From the NCBI RefSeq assembly GCF_024346375.1, contig NZ_JAGQCV010000018.1, positions 1-43,088 of the forward strand: 43,088 bases of DNA, written 5' to 3'. Numbering within the stretch: position 1 is the stretch's first letter; every line of letters begins with the position of its first letter. Positions 1 through 9,479 of this stretch are shown piece by piece. The notes beneath the pieces are model-generated. The model was not told the DNA's origin. It saw only the letters and a program-made list of their open reading frames with translations, and searched no databases. The DNA comes from Synechococcus sp. ATX 2A4. GTDB taxonomy: Bacteria; Cyanobacteriota; Cyanobacteriia; PCC-6307; Cyanobiaceae. The position numbers and the translations under genes are program-made.

Positions 1-59
1 GCCGGTGTTCATTGAACCTGCTTCAAGGCACTCCGGTTGACAGCGATCGATCCATCCAA

Positions 60-87
60 AGCCTCCGCACATTGCGGGGGCTTTTTT
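60..87 (+). terminator. Rho-independent terminator upstream of aroC
   Basis: A 9-bp stem (arms 60-68 and 74-82, one G:T wobble) with a 5-nt loop is followed by a run of six T. It would end a plus-strand transcript that enters from outside the window. The 190 bases between it and aroC hold no gene I can support and presumably carry the aroC promoter. Confidence 0.75.
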
Positions 88-275
88 ATGCAGCACAGCC
101 ACGGCAAACGGGATCGCAGGCGGGGGCAATGGGCACGGCATCGCCAACACCTGCGATCGACTCAGGCCTGCGGGAAACGAGCGAACAGTGATCGGCTCTG
201 GGTTGCGGCAGGAAGCATCTGCTTCCTCAGGCTCTGCAGCTCGAATCAGTAGGCTCCCACCAGTGCAACGGCGCC

Positions 276-1364
276 ATGGGCAGCAGCTACGGCCAGCTCT
301 TTCGTATCAGCACCTTCGGCGAATCCCACGGCGGCGGCGTCGGGGTGATCGTGGATGGCTGTCCGCCGCGGCTGCCGCTCGATCTGGCGGCGATTCAGGC
401 CGAGCTCGATCGGCGCAGACCCGGTCAGAGCCGCATCACCACCCCGCGCAAGGAAGCCGATCAGGTGGAGGTGCTCAGCGGGCTGCTCGATGGGATCACC
501 CTCGGCACCCCGATCGCCATGGTGGTGCGCAACCAGGACCAGCGTCCCGGGGACTACAAGGACATGGAGGTGGCCTTTCGCCCCTCCCACGCCGATGCCA
601 CCTACCAGGCCAAGTACGGCATTCAGGCCCGCAGCGGCGGCGGCCGCGCCTCGGCGCGGGAAACAATCGGCCGGGTGGCCGCCGGTGCGATCGCCAAGCA
701 ACTGCTGGCCCGGGCCCATGGCACCGAGGTGATCGCCTGGGTGCGGCGCATCCACACGATCGAGGCGCAGATCGATCCGGCGCAGGTGACCCTGGCGGCC
801 GTGGAGGCCAACATCGTGCGCTGCCCCGACGCCGAGGCGGCGGAGCGGATGATCGGGCGGATCGAGGCCATCGGCCGCGAAGGCGATTCCTGCGGTGGGG
901 TGATCGAGTGTGTGGTGCGGCGGCCGCCGCCGGGGCTGGGCATGCCGGTCTTCGACAAGCTGGAGGCCGATCTGGCCAAGGCGGTGATGTCGCTGCCGGC
1001 CACCAAGGGCTTCGAGATCGGCTCCGGCTTCGCAGGCACCCTGCTGCGGGGCAGTGAACACAACGATGCTTTCCTGCCCACCGCTGACGGCAGCCTGCAC
1101 ACCGCCACCAACAATTCCGGGGGCATCCAGGGCGGCATCAGCAACGGCGAGGAGATCTGCCTGCGGGTGGGCTTCAAGCCCACCGCCACAATCCGCAAGG
1201 CGCAGCAGACGGTGACGCTGGCCGGCGAAGCCACCACGCTTGAAGCCAAGGGGCGCCACGATCCGTGCGTGCTGCCGCGGGCGGTACCGATGGTGGAAGC
1301 GATGGTGGCGCTGGTGCTGGCCGATCACCTCCTGCGACAGCAGGGGCAATGCAGCCTCTGGTGA
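276..1364 (+). CDS. aroC: Chorismate synthase
   Basis: This enzyme makes chorismate from 5-enolpyruvylshikimate 3-phosphate with reduced FMN, the last common step of aromatic amino acid, folate and quinone synthesis. The 362-aa length is normal for the family. Visible signatures are FGESHGGG at residues 14-21, [13 protein letters not shown] at about 48-60, and the glycine- and arginine-rich [15 protein letters not shown] at 119-133. The ATG is chosen because [19 protein letters not shown] matches the usual cyanobacterial N-terminus. It is monocistronic as far as can be seen: a terminator lies upstream, and the next gene is convergent 40 bases downstream. Confidence 0.97.
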   Translation: MGSSYGQLFRISTFGESHGGGVGVIVDGCPPRLPLDLAAIQAELDRRRPGQSRITTPRKEADQVEVLSGLLDGITLGTPIAMVVRNQDQRPGDYKDMEVAFRPSHADATYQAKYGIQARSGGGRASARETIGRVAAGAIAKQLLARAHGTEVIAWVRRIHTIEAQIDPAQVTLAAVEANIVRCPDAEAAERMIGRIEAIGREGDSCGGVIECVVRRPPPGLGMPVFDKLEADLAKAVMSLPATKGFEIGSGFAGTLLRGSEHNDAFLPTADGSLHTATNNSGGIQGGISNGEEICLRVGFKPTATIRKAQQTVTLAGEATTLEAKGRHDPCVLPRAVPMVEAMVALVLADHLLRQQGQCSLW

Positions 1365-1404
1365 AGGCACTGAGGTGAGGACAGGGCCACCCAGGAGCCT
1401 GCTG

Positions 1405-2166
1405 TCAGGCGTAACCCGCTGCTGGAGAGCGGGCAGGTTCACCTGCGGGCTGAGGTGGGCCGGCCGCTGATGCTTCCCTCAGACCCTGCAGCACGAGCGC
1501 CAGCTGAGGGTCCAGCACAGCCTCTGGGGCGGCAGAAAAGAGTGCCGCGCCAAGCGTGACCGCCTGCACGCCGGCCGCCAGCCAGATGGGCACATCGGCA
1601 GGGCGCAGGCCACCGGCGGCGATGCAGAAGGGCAGTGGAGCCAGAGGGCCGGCCAGGAGGCGCCAGTAACCCGGGCCAAGTGCCGCCGCCGGGAACAACT
1701 TGACGAGCCTGCAGCCCAGGCGGCGGGCGAGATCCACCTCCGTGGGGGACATCACCCCTGGCACGAGCAGCAGGCCCATCCGTGCCGCCTCGACCAGCAG
1801 TTCAGCGCGCAGCAGCGGCGACATCGCATAGGAGAAACCGGCCGCACGCACATCGGCGAGAGCGGCAGCCGTGGTGATCGATGCTGCCCCCAACTGCAAG
1901 GCGGGGAAAAGGCGGCGCAACTCGCGGCATTGCTCAACCCAACCAGGCTGGGGCATCCAGGCCACCTCCACATGGCGCACACCAGCAGCTGCCAGTTGCC
2001 CCACGTGCCGGCGCAGAGCGGCAGGCTCACTGCAGCGCACCACTGTGAGCAGCGGCTGCTCCCGCAAGGAGTCGATCAGACGGGCGGCGGCAAGCCCGCA
2101 CTCCGCAGCCCCTGGTAGGAGCGGCGGAGCATCGTGACGCTCAGACGTATTCGGCGACCCGCACAT
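1405..2166 (-). CDS. eda: KDPG/KHG aldolase-like protein
   Basis: This 253-aa protein belongs to the 2-keto-3-deoxy-6-phosphogluconate / 4-hydroxy-2-oxoglutarate aldolase family (TIM-barrel class I aldolases). The likely Schiff-base lysine is K156 in RLVKLFPA, followed by IAAGGL, a typical phosphate-binding turn. The early LLTVVRC (about 39-45) fits the substrate arginine. The usual enzyme is about 210 aa, so both ends are somewhat extended. The ATG at 2166 overlaps the ftsH stop by 26 bases, so it is probably cotranscribed with ftsH. Whether it feeds an Entner-Doudoroff route cannot be told here because no edd gene is present. The family call is good; the exact substrate is inferred. Confidence 0.8.
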   Translation of the reverse strand: MCGSPNTSERHDAPPLLPGAAECGLAAARLIDSLREQPLLTVVRCSEPAALRRHVGQLAAAGVRHVEVAWMPQPGWVEQCRELRRLFPALQLGAASITTAAALADVRAAGFSYAMSPLLRAELLVEAARMGLLLVPGVMSPTEVDLARRLGCRLVKLFPAAALGPGYWRLLAGPLAPLPFCIAAGGLRPADVPIWLAAGVQAVTLGAALFSAAPEAVLDPQLALVLQGLREASAAGPPQPAGEPARSPAAGYA

Positions 2167-3985
2167 CGCTGCGGATCAGCAGCTCCTGCAGCTCCTCGGC
2201 ATCCACGGTTTCCTTTTCCACCAGGATGTCGGCGAGCTCATCGAGCACCGGGCGGTTGTCGGTGAGGACGCCTTTGGCACGGCGGTAAGCCACTTCCACC
2301 AGCTGCCCGACCTCCTCATCAATCGCGGCGGCGGTGTCTTCGGAAAAATCCCGCTCGGCGGCGATGTCACGGCCGAGGAACATGCCGCCCTGGGAGCGGC
2401 CGAGGGCCACGGGGCCCAGCCGGTCAGACATGCCGAAGCGGGTGACCATCTGGCGGGCGACCCGGGCCACCTGCTGAAGGTCGTTGGAGGCCCCGGTGGT
2501 GACTTCGTCTTCGCCGTAGACGATCTCTTCGGCGACACGGCCACCGAGGGCGACAGCCATCTGGTTCTGCAGGTAAGCGCGGGAATAGAGGCCCGATTCC
2601 ATTCGCTCTTCACTGGGGGTGAAGAAGGTGAGGCCGCCGGCCTGGCCACGGGGAATGATGCTGATCTTCTGCACCGGGTCGTAGTCGGGCATCAGGGCCC
2701 CCACAAGAGCATGGCCCGCTTCGTGATACGCCACGAGGCGCTTGCGCTTCTCGCTCATCACCCGATCCTTCTTCTCGGGGCCGGCCATCACGCGCTCGAT
2801 CGCGTCGTTGACCTCATCCATCGACACTTCGGTGAGTTGGCGGCGGGCCGCCAGGATCGCCGCTTCGTTGAGCAGGTTGGCCAGGTCGGCGCCGGTGAAG
2901 CCGGGGGTGCGGCGGGCGACGCGGTCGAGGTCGACGTCTTTGGCGAGGGTCTTGCCGCGGGCATGGACGCCGAGAATCTGCAACCGGCCGGCGTAATCGG
3001 GGCGATCGACCACCACCTGGCGATCGAAGCGGCCCGGCCGCATCAGCGCCGAATCGAGCACATCGGGGCGGTTGGTGGCGGCGACAATGATGATGCCGGT
3101 GTTGCCCTCAAAGCCGTCCATTTCGGTGAGCAGCTGGTTGAGGGTCTGCTCGCGCTCGTCATTGCCACCGCCGAGGCCGGCGCCGCGCTGACGGCCCACC
3201 GCGTCGATCTCATCGATGAACACGATGCATGGGGCGTTCTTCTTGGCCTGTTCGAACAGGTCGCGCACGCGGCTGGCGCCCACACCCACGAACATCTCCA
3301 CGAATTCCGAGCCGGAGATGGAGAAGAAGGGAACGCCGGCCTCACCGGCCACCGCTTTGGCCAGCAGTGTTTTACCGGTGCCGGGAGGGCCCACCAGCAG
3401 CACCCCTTTGGGGATCTTGGCGCCCACGGCCGTGAAGCGATCGGGGTTCTTGAGGAAGTCGACCACCTCGGTGAGCTCGAGCTTGGCGCCCTCGATGCCG
3501 GCCACATCACCGAAAGTGACCTGGGTCTGCGGTTCCATCTGCACCCGTGCCTTGCTCTTGCCGAAGCTCATGGCCGGGTTGCCACCGCCACCCTGCGCGC
3601 GACGCAGCAGGAAGAAGAGGCCGCCGAGCAGGAGCAGGGGGAACAGCAGGCTGCCGATCGCCTGCTGCCAGGCCGCCGGTTCGCGGCTGGGCTGCACGGC
3701 GATGTCGACGTTGTTGTCGGTGAGGAGTTTCAGCAGGTCTTTGTCGGGGGCGAGGTTGACCACGGCGCGGCCGCCATCGTTTTCCACGATCTGGGCGGTG
3801 CCCCGGTCGGGGGAGATGAGCACACGCGATACCTGCCTGCTCTGCACCGCTTCAACGAAATCGCTGTAACGGAGGGTGCGGGGGGCGTTGGCCGGGTTGG
3901 GCCGGTCGAGGAAGGCCGTGCCCACGGCGATCACCACGACGGCAAGGAGCACGTAGAGCCCCGCGTTGCGCCAGCGCTTTTTCAC
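2141..3985 (-). CDS. ftsH: ATP-dependent zinc metalloprotease FtsH
   Basis: This membrane-anchored AAA+ protease removes damaged membrane proteins; cyanobacterial homologues act in photosystem II repair (D1 turnover). The 614 residues show, in order: an N-terminal membrane segment (about 8-25), a lumenal/periplasmic domain, a second membrane segment (about 110-127), Walker A GPPGTGKT at 199-206, Walker B IVFIDEID near 255-261, the second region of homology around RPGRFDR, and the zinc motif HEAGH at 421-425. Length and order are standard. It lies downstream of sat on the same strand, with a 55-base gap. Cyanobacteria carry several ftsH paralogues; which one this is cannot be settled here. Confidence 0.97.
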   Translation of the reverse strand: MKKRWRNAGLYVLLAVVVIAVGTAFLDRPNPANAPRTLRYSDFVEAVQSRQVSRVLISPDRGTAQIVENDGGRAVVNLAPDKDLLKLLTDNNVDIAVQPSREPAAWQQAIGSLLFPLLLLGGLFFLLRRAQGGGGNPAMSFGKSKARVQMEPQTQVTFGDVAGIEGAKLELTEVVDFLKNPDRFTAVGAKIPKGVLLVGPPGTGKTLLAKAVAGEAGVPFFSISGSEFVEMFVGVGASRVRDLFEQAKKNAPCIVFIDEIDAVGRQRGAGLGGGNDEREQTLNQLLTEMDGFEGNTGIIIVAATNRPDVLDSALMRPGRFDRQVVVDRPDYAGRLQILGVHARGKTLAKDVDLDRVARRTPGFTGADLANLLNEAAILAARRQLTEVSMDEVNDAIERVMAGPEKKDRVMSEKRKRLVAYHEAGHALVGALMPDYDPVQKISIIPRGQAGGLTFFTPSEERMESGLYSRAYLQNQMAVALGGRVAEEIVYGEDEVTTGASNDLQQVARVARQMVTRFGMSDRLGPVALGRSQGGMFLGRDIAAERDFSEDTAAAIDEEVGQLVEVAYRRAKGVLTDNRPVLDELADILVEKETVDAEELQELLIRSDVRVAEYV

Positions 3986-4040
3986 CCTGTGTGCTCCTGA
4001 TGAGATGGAAGTAAAGGAATGTTAATGGCGCGGCAGGCCG

Positions 4041-5216
4041 TCAGACGGCGCGCAGCACCTCCACCACGCTACGGAAGGCGAACCATTCCGGGATTTCCTC
4101 GCCGCTGCGCAGCATCTGACGGAACTGGGTGCCGCTGAGTTTCTTCACATGCAGGCCCCGGGCCTCGGCGTGCTCGGCGGTCACATAGCCCTCTTCCTCG
4201 GTGTAGACGAGGTTGAGCGACGGCACTGTTTCCATGCCCAGTTCGGTGGCCTGGTCACGGGCGAAATCCTGGGCCTGGTAAGGGCCGTAGAAATCGTCGC
4301 CGCTCAACGACGACTTGCAGCCGGCCATGTCGCGACCAATGATGAAGTGGCTGCAGCCGTAGTTCTTGCGGATGATCATGTGCTGCAGGGCCTCGCGCGG
4401 GCCTGCCATGTGCATCGCGTAGGGCAGGTAGGCCCAGCGGATGCGGGGGTTCTCCACCTCGGCGGCCAGCCGCTCATACGACTGGAAACGCACCTCGCCG
4501 GCGATGTCGTCTTCCTGGGTGGGGCCGCAGGTGGGATGCACCAGCACCACCGCGTTGGCGCTCACGTTGGTGGCATGCAGGGCGCGGGTGAACAGCTCGT
4601 AGTGGGCCCGGTGGATCGGGTTGCGGCACTGGAAAGCCACCACGTCTTCATTGGCGGGCAACTGGCTGCGCACCTCAGCCGGCGTCTGGCAGGGGAACAC
4701 CCGACGGGGCAGCTCCAGCCCCTGCAGCGCGCCGCCGAGGTAGAAGCGCCCACGCTCGCCGCAGATCATGCGCACCGCCGGGTGCTCGATTGAGGTGGTG
4801 CCGTAGCAGCCAGCGGCCTCACGCACCTTGTCGGGTTCCCAGCGGCTCTCGACGGTGAACACCGCCAGATCCTGGCCGCGGTAGGTGAGCAGCAGGCGAT
4901 CGCCCGGAGCGATGGTGTCGTCATCGGTGTCCATCACCACCGGCAGACCGAACAGCAGGCCCGAGGTGGTGCGGTGCCCGCTCACCACAGCGAGGTAATC
5001 CTCTTCGTGCATGAAGCCGCGCAGGGGCGAAAAGCCGCCCACCATCAGCAGCTCCACGTCGCAGGCGTTGCGGTCGGAACACTCCAGCACCCGATCCACA
5101 CCGGCCTTCACCGCCGCCACCTGCTCGGGCGGCACCCGCAGATCAACGAGCGTGCCGCCATGGGGGGCGATCCCATGAACCTGGGGCTGGCCTTCGGTGG
5201 AGGTGGTGGAGGTCAC
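4041..5216 (-). CDS. sat: Sulfate adenylyltransferase (ATP sulfurylase)
   Basis: It activates sulfate with ATP to adenosine 5'-phosphosulfate, the first step of assimilatory sulfate reduction. The 391-aa size is that of the monofunctional Sat/MET3-type enzyme without an APS-kinase domain. Key motifs are FQCRNPIHRAHYELF near residue 196 (the QxRNP nucleotide-binding motif), and HFIIGRDMAGC near 291 with the GRD active-site segment. The start at 5216 gives MTSTTSTEGQPQVHGI, a short polar lead. It sits between psbO (with its terminator) and ftsH on the same strand. Confidence 0.96.
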   Translation of the reverse strand: MTSTTSTEGQPQVHGIAPHGGTLVDLRVPPEQVAAVKAGVDRVLECSDRNACDVELLMVGGFSPLRGFMHEEDYLAVVSGHRTTSGLLFGLPVVMDTDDDTIAPGDRLLLTYRGQDLAVFTVESRWEPDKVREAAGCYGTTSIEHPAVRMICGERGRFYLGGALQGLELPRRVFPCQTPAEVRSQLPANEDVVAFQCRNPIHRAHYELFTRALHATNVSANAVVLVHPTCGPTQEDDIAGEVRFQSYERLAAEVENPRIRWAYLPYAMHMAGPREALQHMIIRKNYGCSHFIIGRDMAGCKSSLSGDDFYGPYQAQDFARDQATELGMETVPSLNLVYTEEEGYVTAEHAEARGLHVKKLSGTQFRQMLRSGEEIPEWFAFRSVVEVLRAV

Positions 5217-5304
5217 GGGCAGCGGCGTGAGGGAATGGAGAGATTCTTTCAGAGCACCCAGGCCCTGCTGGCAAGCCGCGAAGCCTGGTGGGATCGGCTG
5301 GCAG

Positions 5305-5340
5305 CAAAAAGCCCTTCCGGAGGGAGCTCCGGAGGGGCTT
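5305..5340 (-). terminator. Terminator of psbO
   Basis: On the minus strand a stem of about 12 bp (arms around TCCGGA, one mismatch) is followed by TTTTT. It lies 29 bases after the psbO stop and before sat, so psbO is probably transcribed as its own unit. Confidence 0.8.
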
Positions 5341-5368
5341 GAAGAAAGGAGGAAGGCCGGGGCCTGAA

Positions 5369-6187
5369 TCAGGCTTCTTCGAGGCGGCCGTACAGCTGGC
5401 CGGTCACCTTGACGTCGACGGCCTGCTTGCCGCCCATGTCGGTGTCCGAGGGCTGGATCGCCGTGAACACGCCGGCGAATTCACCGGTGGCACTGTCGAC
5501 CTTGGTGATCGAAAGGCTCATCGCGCCGCGGCCGTCGACGTACTGCTTGGTGTTCTCCTTGGCCAGCGATTCGTCGTCACCGGCGGGCACGAGGCCGACA
5601 GCGCTGCTGTAACCGGTGGTGAGGCCGCGGCCCTTGGGATCCAGGAAGTTGCTGGTGCGGTAACTGGGGGTGCGATACGTGCCTTCGAAATCAGTGCTGG
5701 TGCTGATGGCGGCGCCATTGGAGGTGGCCAGCAGCTCCTTGCTGGAGAAGGTGAAGGGCACTTCCTCACCACCGGGCATCAGCACGGTGATCGGCTGGAA
5801 GTCGATGCCGCCGAGCTCCTTGAAGGTGAGGGAGTCGCCCGAGACGTTCAGATCTCCATACACCTGATCCAGGCTGGAGGTGTAGCGGGTAAGGATCTTG
5901 CCGGCCACGAACTGGGCTTCCTGCCGCTTGTTGGTGGGTTCACCCTTGACGAACACTTCGCTGGGGTGGAGGCAGATGTCACGAAGCTGGTAGCGGGCGC
6001 CGGAATCGAGGGGAATCGTGCCGCGCGCAGAATCGGGAAGGGTGGGGCAGTCGTTCGCCTTGCCGGTGTTGACGATGTCGTCATAGGTGACGTTGGAGCG
6101 ATCAACAGCTTTGGCACCACCGCCGCAGGCGGTGACCATGGTGAGGCAGAGCGCCAGCACGAGTGCGAGCAGGGGTCGGAAACGCAT
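5369..6187 (-). CDS. psbO: Photosystem II manganese-stabilizing protein PsbO
   Basis: PsbO is the extrinsic 33-kDa lumenal protein that stabilises the Mn4CaO5 cluster of the oxygen-evolving complex. The 272-aa sequence begins with a signal peptide (MRFRPLLALVLALCLTMV) ending in TAC|GGG, a plausible lipobox. This is followed by the conserved LTRYTSSLDQVYGDL and GGIDFQPITVLMPGGEEVPF segments. The cysteines at NDCPTL and RDICLH fit the conserved disulfide of the family. Downstream is a strong terminator. coaBC lies 112 bases upstream on the same strand; that gap has a possible -10 (TGTAGGAT on the minus strand near 6240), but I see no clear -35. Confidence 0.97.
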   Translation of the reverse strand: MRFRPLLALVLALCLTMVTACGGGAKAVDRSNVTYDDIVNTGKANDCPTLPDSARGTIPLDSGARYQLRDICLHPSEVFVKGEPTNKRQEAQFVAGKILTRYTSSLDQVYGDLNVSGDSLTFKELGGIDFQPITVLMPGGEEVPFTFSSKELLATSNGAAISTSTDFEGTYRTPSYRTSNFLDPKGRGLTTGYSSAVGLVPAGDDESLAKENTKQYVDGRGAMSLSITKVDSATGEFAGVFTAIQPSDTDMGGKQAVDVKVTGQLYGRLEEA

Positions 6188-6299
6188 GGGGAGAAGCCGC
6201 GCGGGCAGGGTGAAACCTTGTGAAGGCGTGCGTCGCGGCGATCCTACAGAGGAGAAACCCGGGCTCCTGCAGCGGCGTTGCGCCTCTCAACAACATGAC

Positions 6300-7592
6300 T
6301 CACAGCCGCCTGGCCGATGCCGGCGGGGCCGGCGCGGCGGCAGGCGCGAGCAAGGCGCCGAGCGCATCGAGCAGCCGGTGAGCCAAGGCCAGCTTCCCCA
6401 TCGGCGCCAGCGGTCGCTCCCCGTCGCCGGGCCCCAGCAGCCAGCCCTGGTTGGTGGCGGCGGCGAATCCGGCGCCGGGCTGATCGATCGGATTGGCGAA
6501 CAGCAGATCACAGCCCTTGCGCCGGAACTTGGCCCGGGCCTGGGGCAACACATCGCCGGAATGGGCCGCGAAGCCGAGGATCCGCTGGCCGGGCGGGCGC
6601 TGGCTCACCAGCTGCTGCAGCAGGTCAGGCACCCCCTGCCAGCCCGTCTGCAGGGCCTGCGCCAGCTCCTCCTTGGCCAGCTTGGTGGGCAGGGGCGCCG
6701 CCCGGCGGTGGTCGGCCACCGCCGCCGCCATGGCAATCGCATCGGCTTCGGGCTGGAGAGCAACCAGCCGCTGCTGCAGCTCAGCGGCGGTGACCACCGG
6801 ATGAAGCTGCAACCCCTCCAGCCAGGCGGCCTCCACACTCAGCGGACCGTGCACCAGATCCACCTGCGCCCCCCGCAGGCGGGCGGCCTGGGCCAGCAGC
6901 ACCCCCATCCGTCCCGTGCTGGGGTTGGTGAGGCAGCGGGCCGGATCGAGAGATTCGCGGGTCGGTCCGGCGCTCACCAATAACCGACGTCCGCGCCAGT
7001 CGCGGCTGGCACCATGCAGGCGCAGGGATTCAAGCGCCAGCTCCAGCAGGGCCGGTTCGGCCATCCGTCCATCGCCCTGCCGGTCGCAGGCCAGCAGCCC
7101 CGGCTGGGGGCCAAGCGGCAGCACCCCCTCAAAGTTCTGGAGCTCCTGCCAGTTGCGGCGCACCCCGGGGCTGCGCCACATGGCGGTGTTCATGGCGGCG
7201 GCAGCCAGCACCGGCGCCTCGGCCGCCAGCAAGGTGCTCGCCAGCAGGGTGTCGCCCAGGCCGTGCACCCAGCGGGCCAGACTGGTGGCGCTGAGCGGCG
7301 CCACCAGTACCAGTTCGGCCCACTCAGCCAGTTCAATGTGCAGCGGCCGCGCCGCCTGGTGGCTCCATTGATCCGCCTCCAGCAGGCAGCTGTGGCGGCT
7401 GAGGCTGGCCAGCGCCACCGGGCTCACCAGCCGGGTGGCGCTGGGGGTGAGCACGCAACGCAGCTCGGCGCCCCGCTTGGCGAGGGCACTGACCAGGCCC
7501 GGCAGCTTGACGGCGGCGATGCTGCCGCTGATGCCCACCAGGATCCGGCACCCCGCCAGGGGATCAGCACGGCTGTCGCCCTCATTCCTCAT
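6300..7592 (-). CDS. coaBC: Bifunctional phosphopantothenoylcysteine decarboxylase / phosphopantothenate-cysteine ligase
   Basis: This enzyme joins cysteine to 4'-phosphopantothenate and then decarboxylates the product, two steps of coenzyme A synthesis. The 430 residues divide into an N-terminal flavoprotein (CoaC) half starting GCRILVGISGSIAAVK, with AAAMNTAMWRSPGV (the PxMNxxMW-like motif) near residue 132, and a C-terminal ligase (CoaB) half with VSAGPTRESLDPARCLTNPSTGRMG near 206. Its start overlaps the stop of the small upstream gene by 11 bases, so the two are one operon. Confidence 0.95.
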   Translation of the reverse strand: MRNEGDSRADPLAGCRILVGISGSIAAVKLPGLVSALAKRGAELRCVLTPSATRLVSPVALASLSRHSCLLEADQWSHQAARPLHIELAEWAELVLVAPLSATSLARWVHGLGDTLLASTLLAAEAPVLAAAAMNTAMWRSPGVRRNWQELQNFEGVLPLGPQPGLLACDRQGDGRMAEPALLELALESLRLHGASRDWRGRRLLVSAGPTRESLDPARCLTNPSTGRMGVLLAQAARLRGAQVDLVHGPLSVEAAWLEGLQLHPVVTAAELQQRLVALQPEADAIAMAAAVADHRRAAPLPTKLAKEELAQALQTGWQGVPDLLQQLVSQRPPGQRILGFAAHSGDVLPQARAKFRRKGCDLLFANPIDQPGAGFAAATNQGWLLGPGDGERPLAPMGKLALAHRLLDALGALLAPAAAPAPPASARRL

Positions 7593-7848
7593 CGAACGGT
7601 TCCTGATCCACCAGATGGACGTAGGGGCGGGCCAGCTCCGGGCGGTGAATCGCCAGTGCCCGCATCAGGTGCCAGTCCTGCAGGCCGGCGAAGGGGGTGG
7701 GGTAATCGTCTTCATCAAGGCGGCGGGCCAGCTCGGCGGTCGCGGCTTCATCAAAGGCCTCGAGCCGTTCGGGGGTGATCGCTGGGCCACCGCGCTCTTG
7801 CGGCTGGCCAGCGGCCTGGGACGTGGACGGAGCGATGGGGTCGGCCAA
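7582..7848 (-). CDS. Small conserved cyanobacterial protein (DUF2555-like)
   Basis: This acidic 88-aa protein has no membrane segment. The core ELARRLDEDDYPTPFAGL followed by DWHLMRALAIHRPELA resembles from memory the DUF2555 family, small cyanobacterial proteins of unknown function encoded next to coaBC; the family name needs a profile search. The first 20 residues are low-complexity (Pro, Gln, Ser), so translation may begin elsewhere. It overlaps coaBC by 11 bases and diverges from tRNA-Ala. Confidence 0.75.
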   Translation of the reverse strand: MADPIAPSTSQAAGQPQERGGPAITPERLEAFDEAATAELARRLDEDDYPTPFAGLQDWHLMRALAIHRPELARPYVHLVDQEPFDEE

Positions 7849-7981
7849 GACAATGGAGACGGATGTCCGGTTTCATTCCATCGCATCAACGGCCTTGCGG
7901 CTGCTCATTGCATCAACAGCCCTGCGGACGCCGGCCCAGCCCCCGGCAGACACCCGAGCGGCAGTGATAGCTTTTCGGCAC

Positions 7982-8054
7982 GGGGAATTAGCTCAGCTGG
8001 TAGAGCGCTGCGATCGCACCGCAGAGGTCAGGGGTTCGAGTCCCCTATTCTCCA
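7982..8054 (+). tRNA. tRNA-Ala (anticodon CGC)
   Basis: The 73-base cloverleaf has acceptor stem GGGGAAT/ATTCTCC, D arm with GCTCAGCTGG, anticodon stem CTGCG/CGCAG, loop ATCGCAC with anticodon CGC at 8015-8017, and T arm GGGGTTCGAGTCCCC. The acceptor stem contains a G3:U70 wobble pair, the alanine identity determinant, which confirms the isotype. CCA is not encoded beyond the discriminator A. A HIP1 octamer (GCGATCGC, 8010-8017) covers the anticodon loop. Confidence 0.97.
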
Positions 8055-8546
8055 TGGGAAGCCAGCATTTCCCGGTCGGTGACTGGATTTCAGGAGTCTC
8101 AAGAAGTCTTCCTGGCTCGCCCTGGTGCAGACCTTGGGTGCAGAACCTGGGTACAGGGTCGGGTACCGATCCAGTTCTCCACCTCGGCAAAGGCGCCGGG
8201 GAGCCAGCGGTTCGGCTGCCGCATCTAATCGTGCGCCGGCGTGGCTGGAGCTCCTAATCACAAGCGGCGGATCCTCCCGGCCTTGCGCCCCCGCTGTGGA
8301 CCGCTGCTACACCATCCCCTGCAGGCTGGCCGGCCACTGTGGGTAGCCGGGCCGTGGCCACTGCGCTATCGCAGCGATGGTGGGGCGGCGGTGCTGCTGC
8401 TTGATCAACCCTGCGCCGGTGTCCATGGGTGGCGCGAGCCGGCGGGGATACACGCTCCGGCTCTTCGCTGAGTTCCGCCAGCGGCCAAGCAACGCAGTGT
8501 GCTCGGCAGGCCAGAGCTAGCTTTTAAGTTTTTCCCACTCCCGCCA
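8055..8546. other. Non-coding or decayed stretch after tRNA-Ala
   Basis: These 490 bases carry no gene I can support. Short open frames are present on both strands but have no recognisable motifs, and the minus-strand ones run into the tRNA. I looked for a second copy of the tRNA 3' end that would mark an integrated element and did not find one. It may be degenerate gene remnants or simple intergenic DNA. Confidence 0.5.
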
Positions 8547-8774
8547 ATGGCCACCACGGTGCGCCTGTCTCCGGATCCAGAGAGCCGGCTGCAACCGCTT
8601 GCCAACGCGTCCGGCAGCAGCGCCGATGCCTTGCTCGGTCGGGTCATCAACGAAAGCCTGCAAGATATCGAAGACGCTCAGCTGGCCGAATCCGCCTGGC
8701 TGGGGCACGAGGGATCGGGGGAGCCGACCATCACCCTGGACGACGTGTTGAGCCGTTGCGGGCTGGAGGCTTGA
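8547..8774 (+). CDS. Orphan ribbon-helix-helix antitoxin-like protein
   Basis: The 75-aa product starts MATTVRLSPDPESRLQPLA, the beta-strand/helix opening of CopG/RHH or RelB-type DNA-binding antitoxins, and ends ITLDDVLSRCGLEA, a tail often seen in such antitoxins. Such proteins normally bind their operator and neutralise a RelE/ParE or VapC toxin made from the next gene. No toxin frame follows (8775-8851) or precedes it. The ATG at 8547 is preferred over an upstream in-frame start (8499) because the extra residues do not look like part of the fold. Confidence 0.65.
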   Translation: MATTVRLSPDPESRLQPLANASGSSADALLGRVINESLQDIEDAQLAESAWLGHEGSGEPTITLDDVLSRCGLEA

Positions 8775-8851
8775 GTTCACACCTCCAGCAGAGCGGCAGC
8801 CGCAGAAGCTGAGCCGCCAGCCCACCACTGCTGGCGCCGAACTTCAAGCGC

Positions 8852-9085
8852 TCAGTCACCACTGCCGCCCAGCAAGCCCGCGAGGGCGGCCTGGTAGGTG
8901 TCACGGTCGGCGGGGTCACCCACGAGGGTGATGGCGCCGCTTTCGGGCCACCAGTTGAGGCGGAGGTTGGTGTGCTTTTCGTCGAAGACGAACAGTTCAT
9001 AGACCCCCTTGTGCTCCCAGTGACCGGGATGGTCGAGGCTGGTGACGATGGACTTGAGCTCGTCCAGGCTTCCGTGAAACTGCAC
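8852..9085 (-). CDS. Small conserved hypothetical protein
   Basis: A 77-aa soluble protein reading VQFHGSLDELKSIVTSLDHPG and ending GDPADRDTYQAALAGLLGG. It has the look of a compact alpha/beta domain conserved in picocyanobacteria; I do not recognise a named family. The open frame extends further upstream, but those residues are Arg/Gly/Ser-rich and unconserved in appearance. I therefore place the start at the GTG at 9085. It runs divergently from the 53-aa gene at 9194. Confidence 0.6.
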   Translation of the reverse strand: MQFHGSLDELKSIVTSLDHPGHWEHKGVYELFVFDEKHTNLRLNWWPESGAITLVGDPADRDTYQAALAGLLGGSGD

Positions 9086-9193
9086 GCTGGGGCCATCCGA
9101 TCCGCCCACTCTTGCAAACCGGTTGCCTCGGGCCTGTTGCCTTTGCGACGGCCCTCGCGGCAGCCCCATCCCCTCCAACGACCCGCCTGAACC

Positions 9194-9355
9194 ATGGACT
9201 GGACCAGCGACGCCGAACAGAAGCTGAAGGAAGTGCCCTTCTTCGTGCGACCCGCCGTGCGGCGACGGATCGAAGCGATGGCGGAGGAGGCGCAGCTCAG
9301 CGCCATCGATCTGGCCTTCTATGACGAGGCCCGGGCGCGGTTCGCGCGCCGCTGA
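9194..9355 (+). CDS. PCP-reductase-like small protein
   Basis: This 53-aa protein reads MDWTSDAEQKLKEVPFFVRP then AVRRRIEAMAEEAQLSAIDL and ends AFYDEARARFARR. The pattern (W-x-AEx-L-x-x-VPFFVR, K/R-x-IE-x-x-A) is that of the PCP_red domain. That domain is known from the C-terminus of light-independent protochlorophyllide reductase subunit B and also as stand-alone small proteins in cyanobacteria. Its role in the stand-alone form is unknown. It lies 108 bases from the divergent gene at 9085. Confidence 0.7.
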   Translation: MDWTSDAEQKLKEVPFFVRPAVRRRIEAMAEEAQLSAIDLAFYDEARARFARR

Positions 9356-9479
9356 GTGCGGCGACGAGGGTGCAACCTGCATCGCTCTGAGGTCCCGAAC
9401 CGCAGCAGCCACACCTGGCCAGCGGGTCAGGGGGGCTCGATAGGGTAAAAGGGAGGTCAGCATCCTGCCTCCCGCCTCC

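Noticed and set aside
7993-8261. Minus-strand reading frames across tRNA-Ala (ending GLEPLTSAVRSQRS)
   Set aside because: This type of frame is a common artefact of translating tRNA genes; nothing else supports coding.
8241-8471. Plus-strand 76-aa frame after tRNA-Ala
   Set aside because: Pro/Arg/Leu-rich without a motif or a plausible start; it could equally be a decayed gene.
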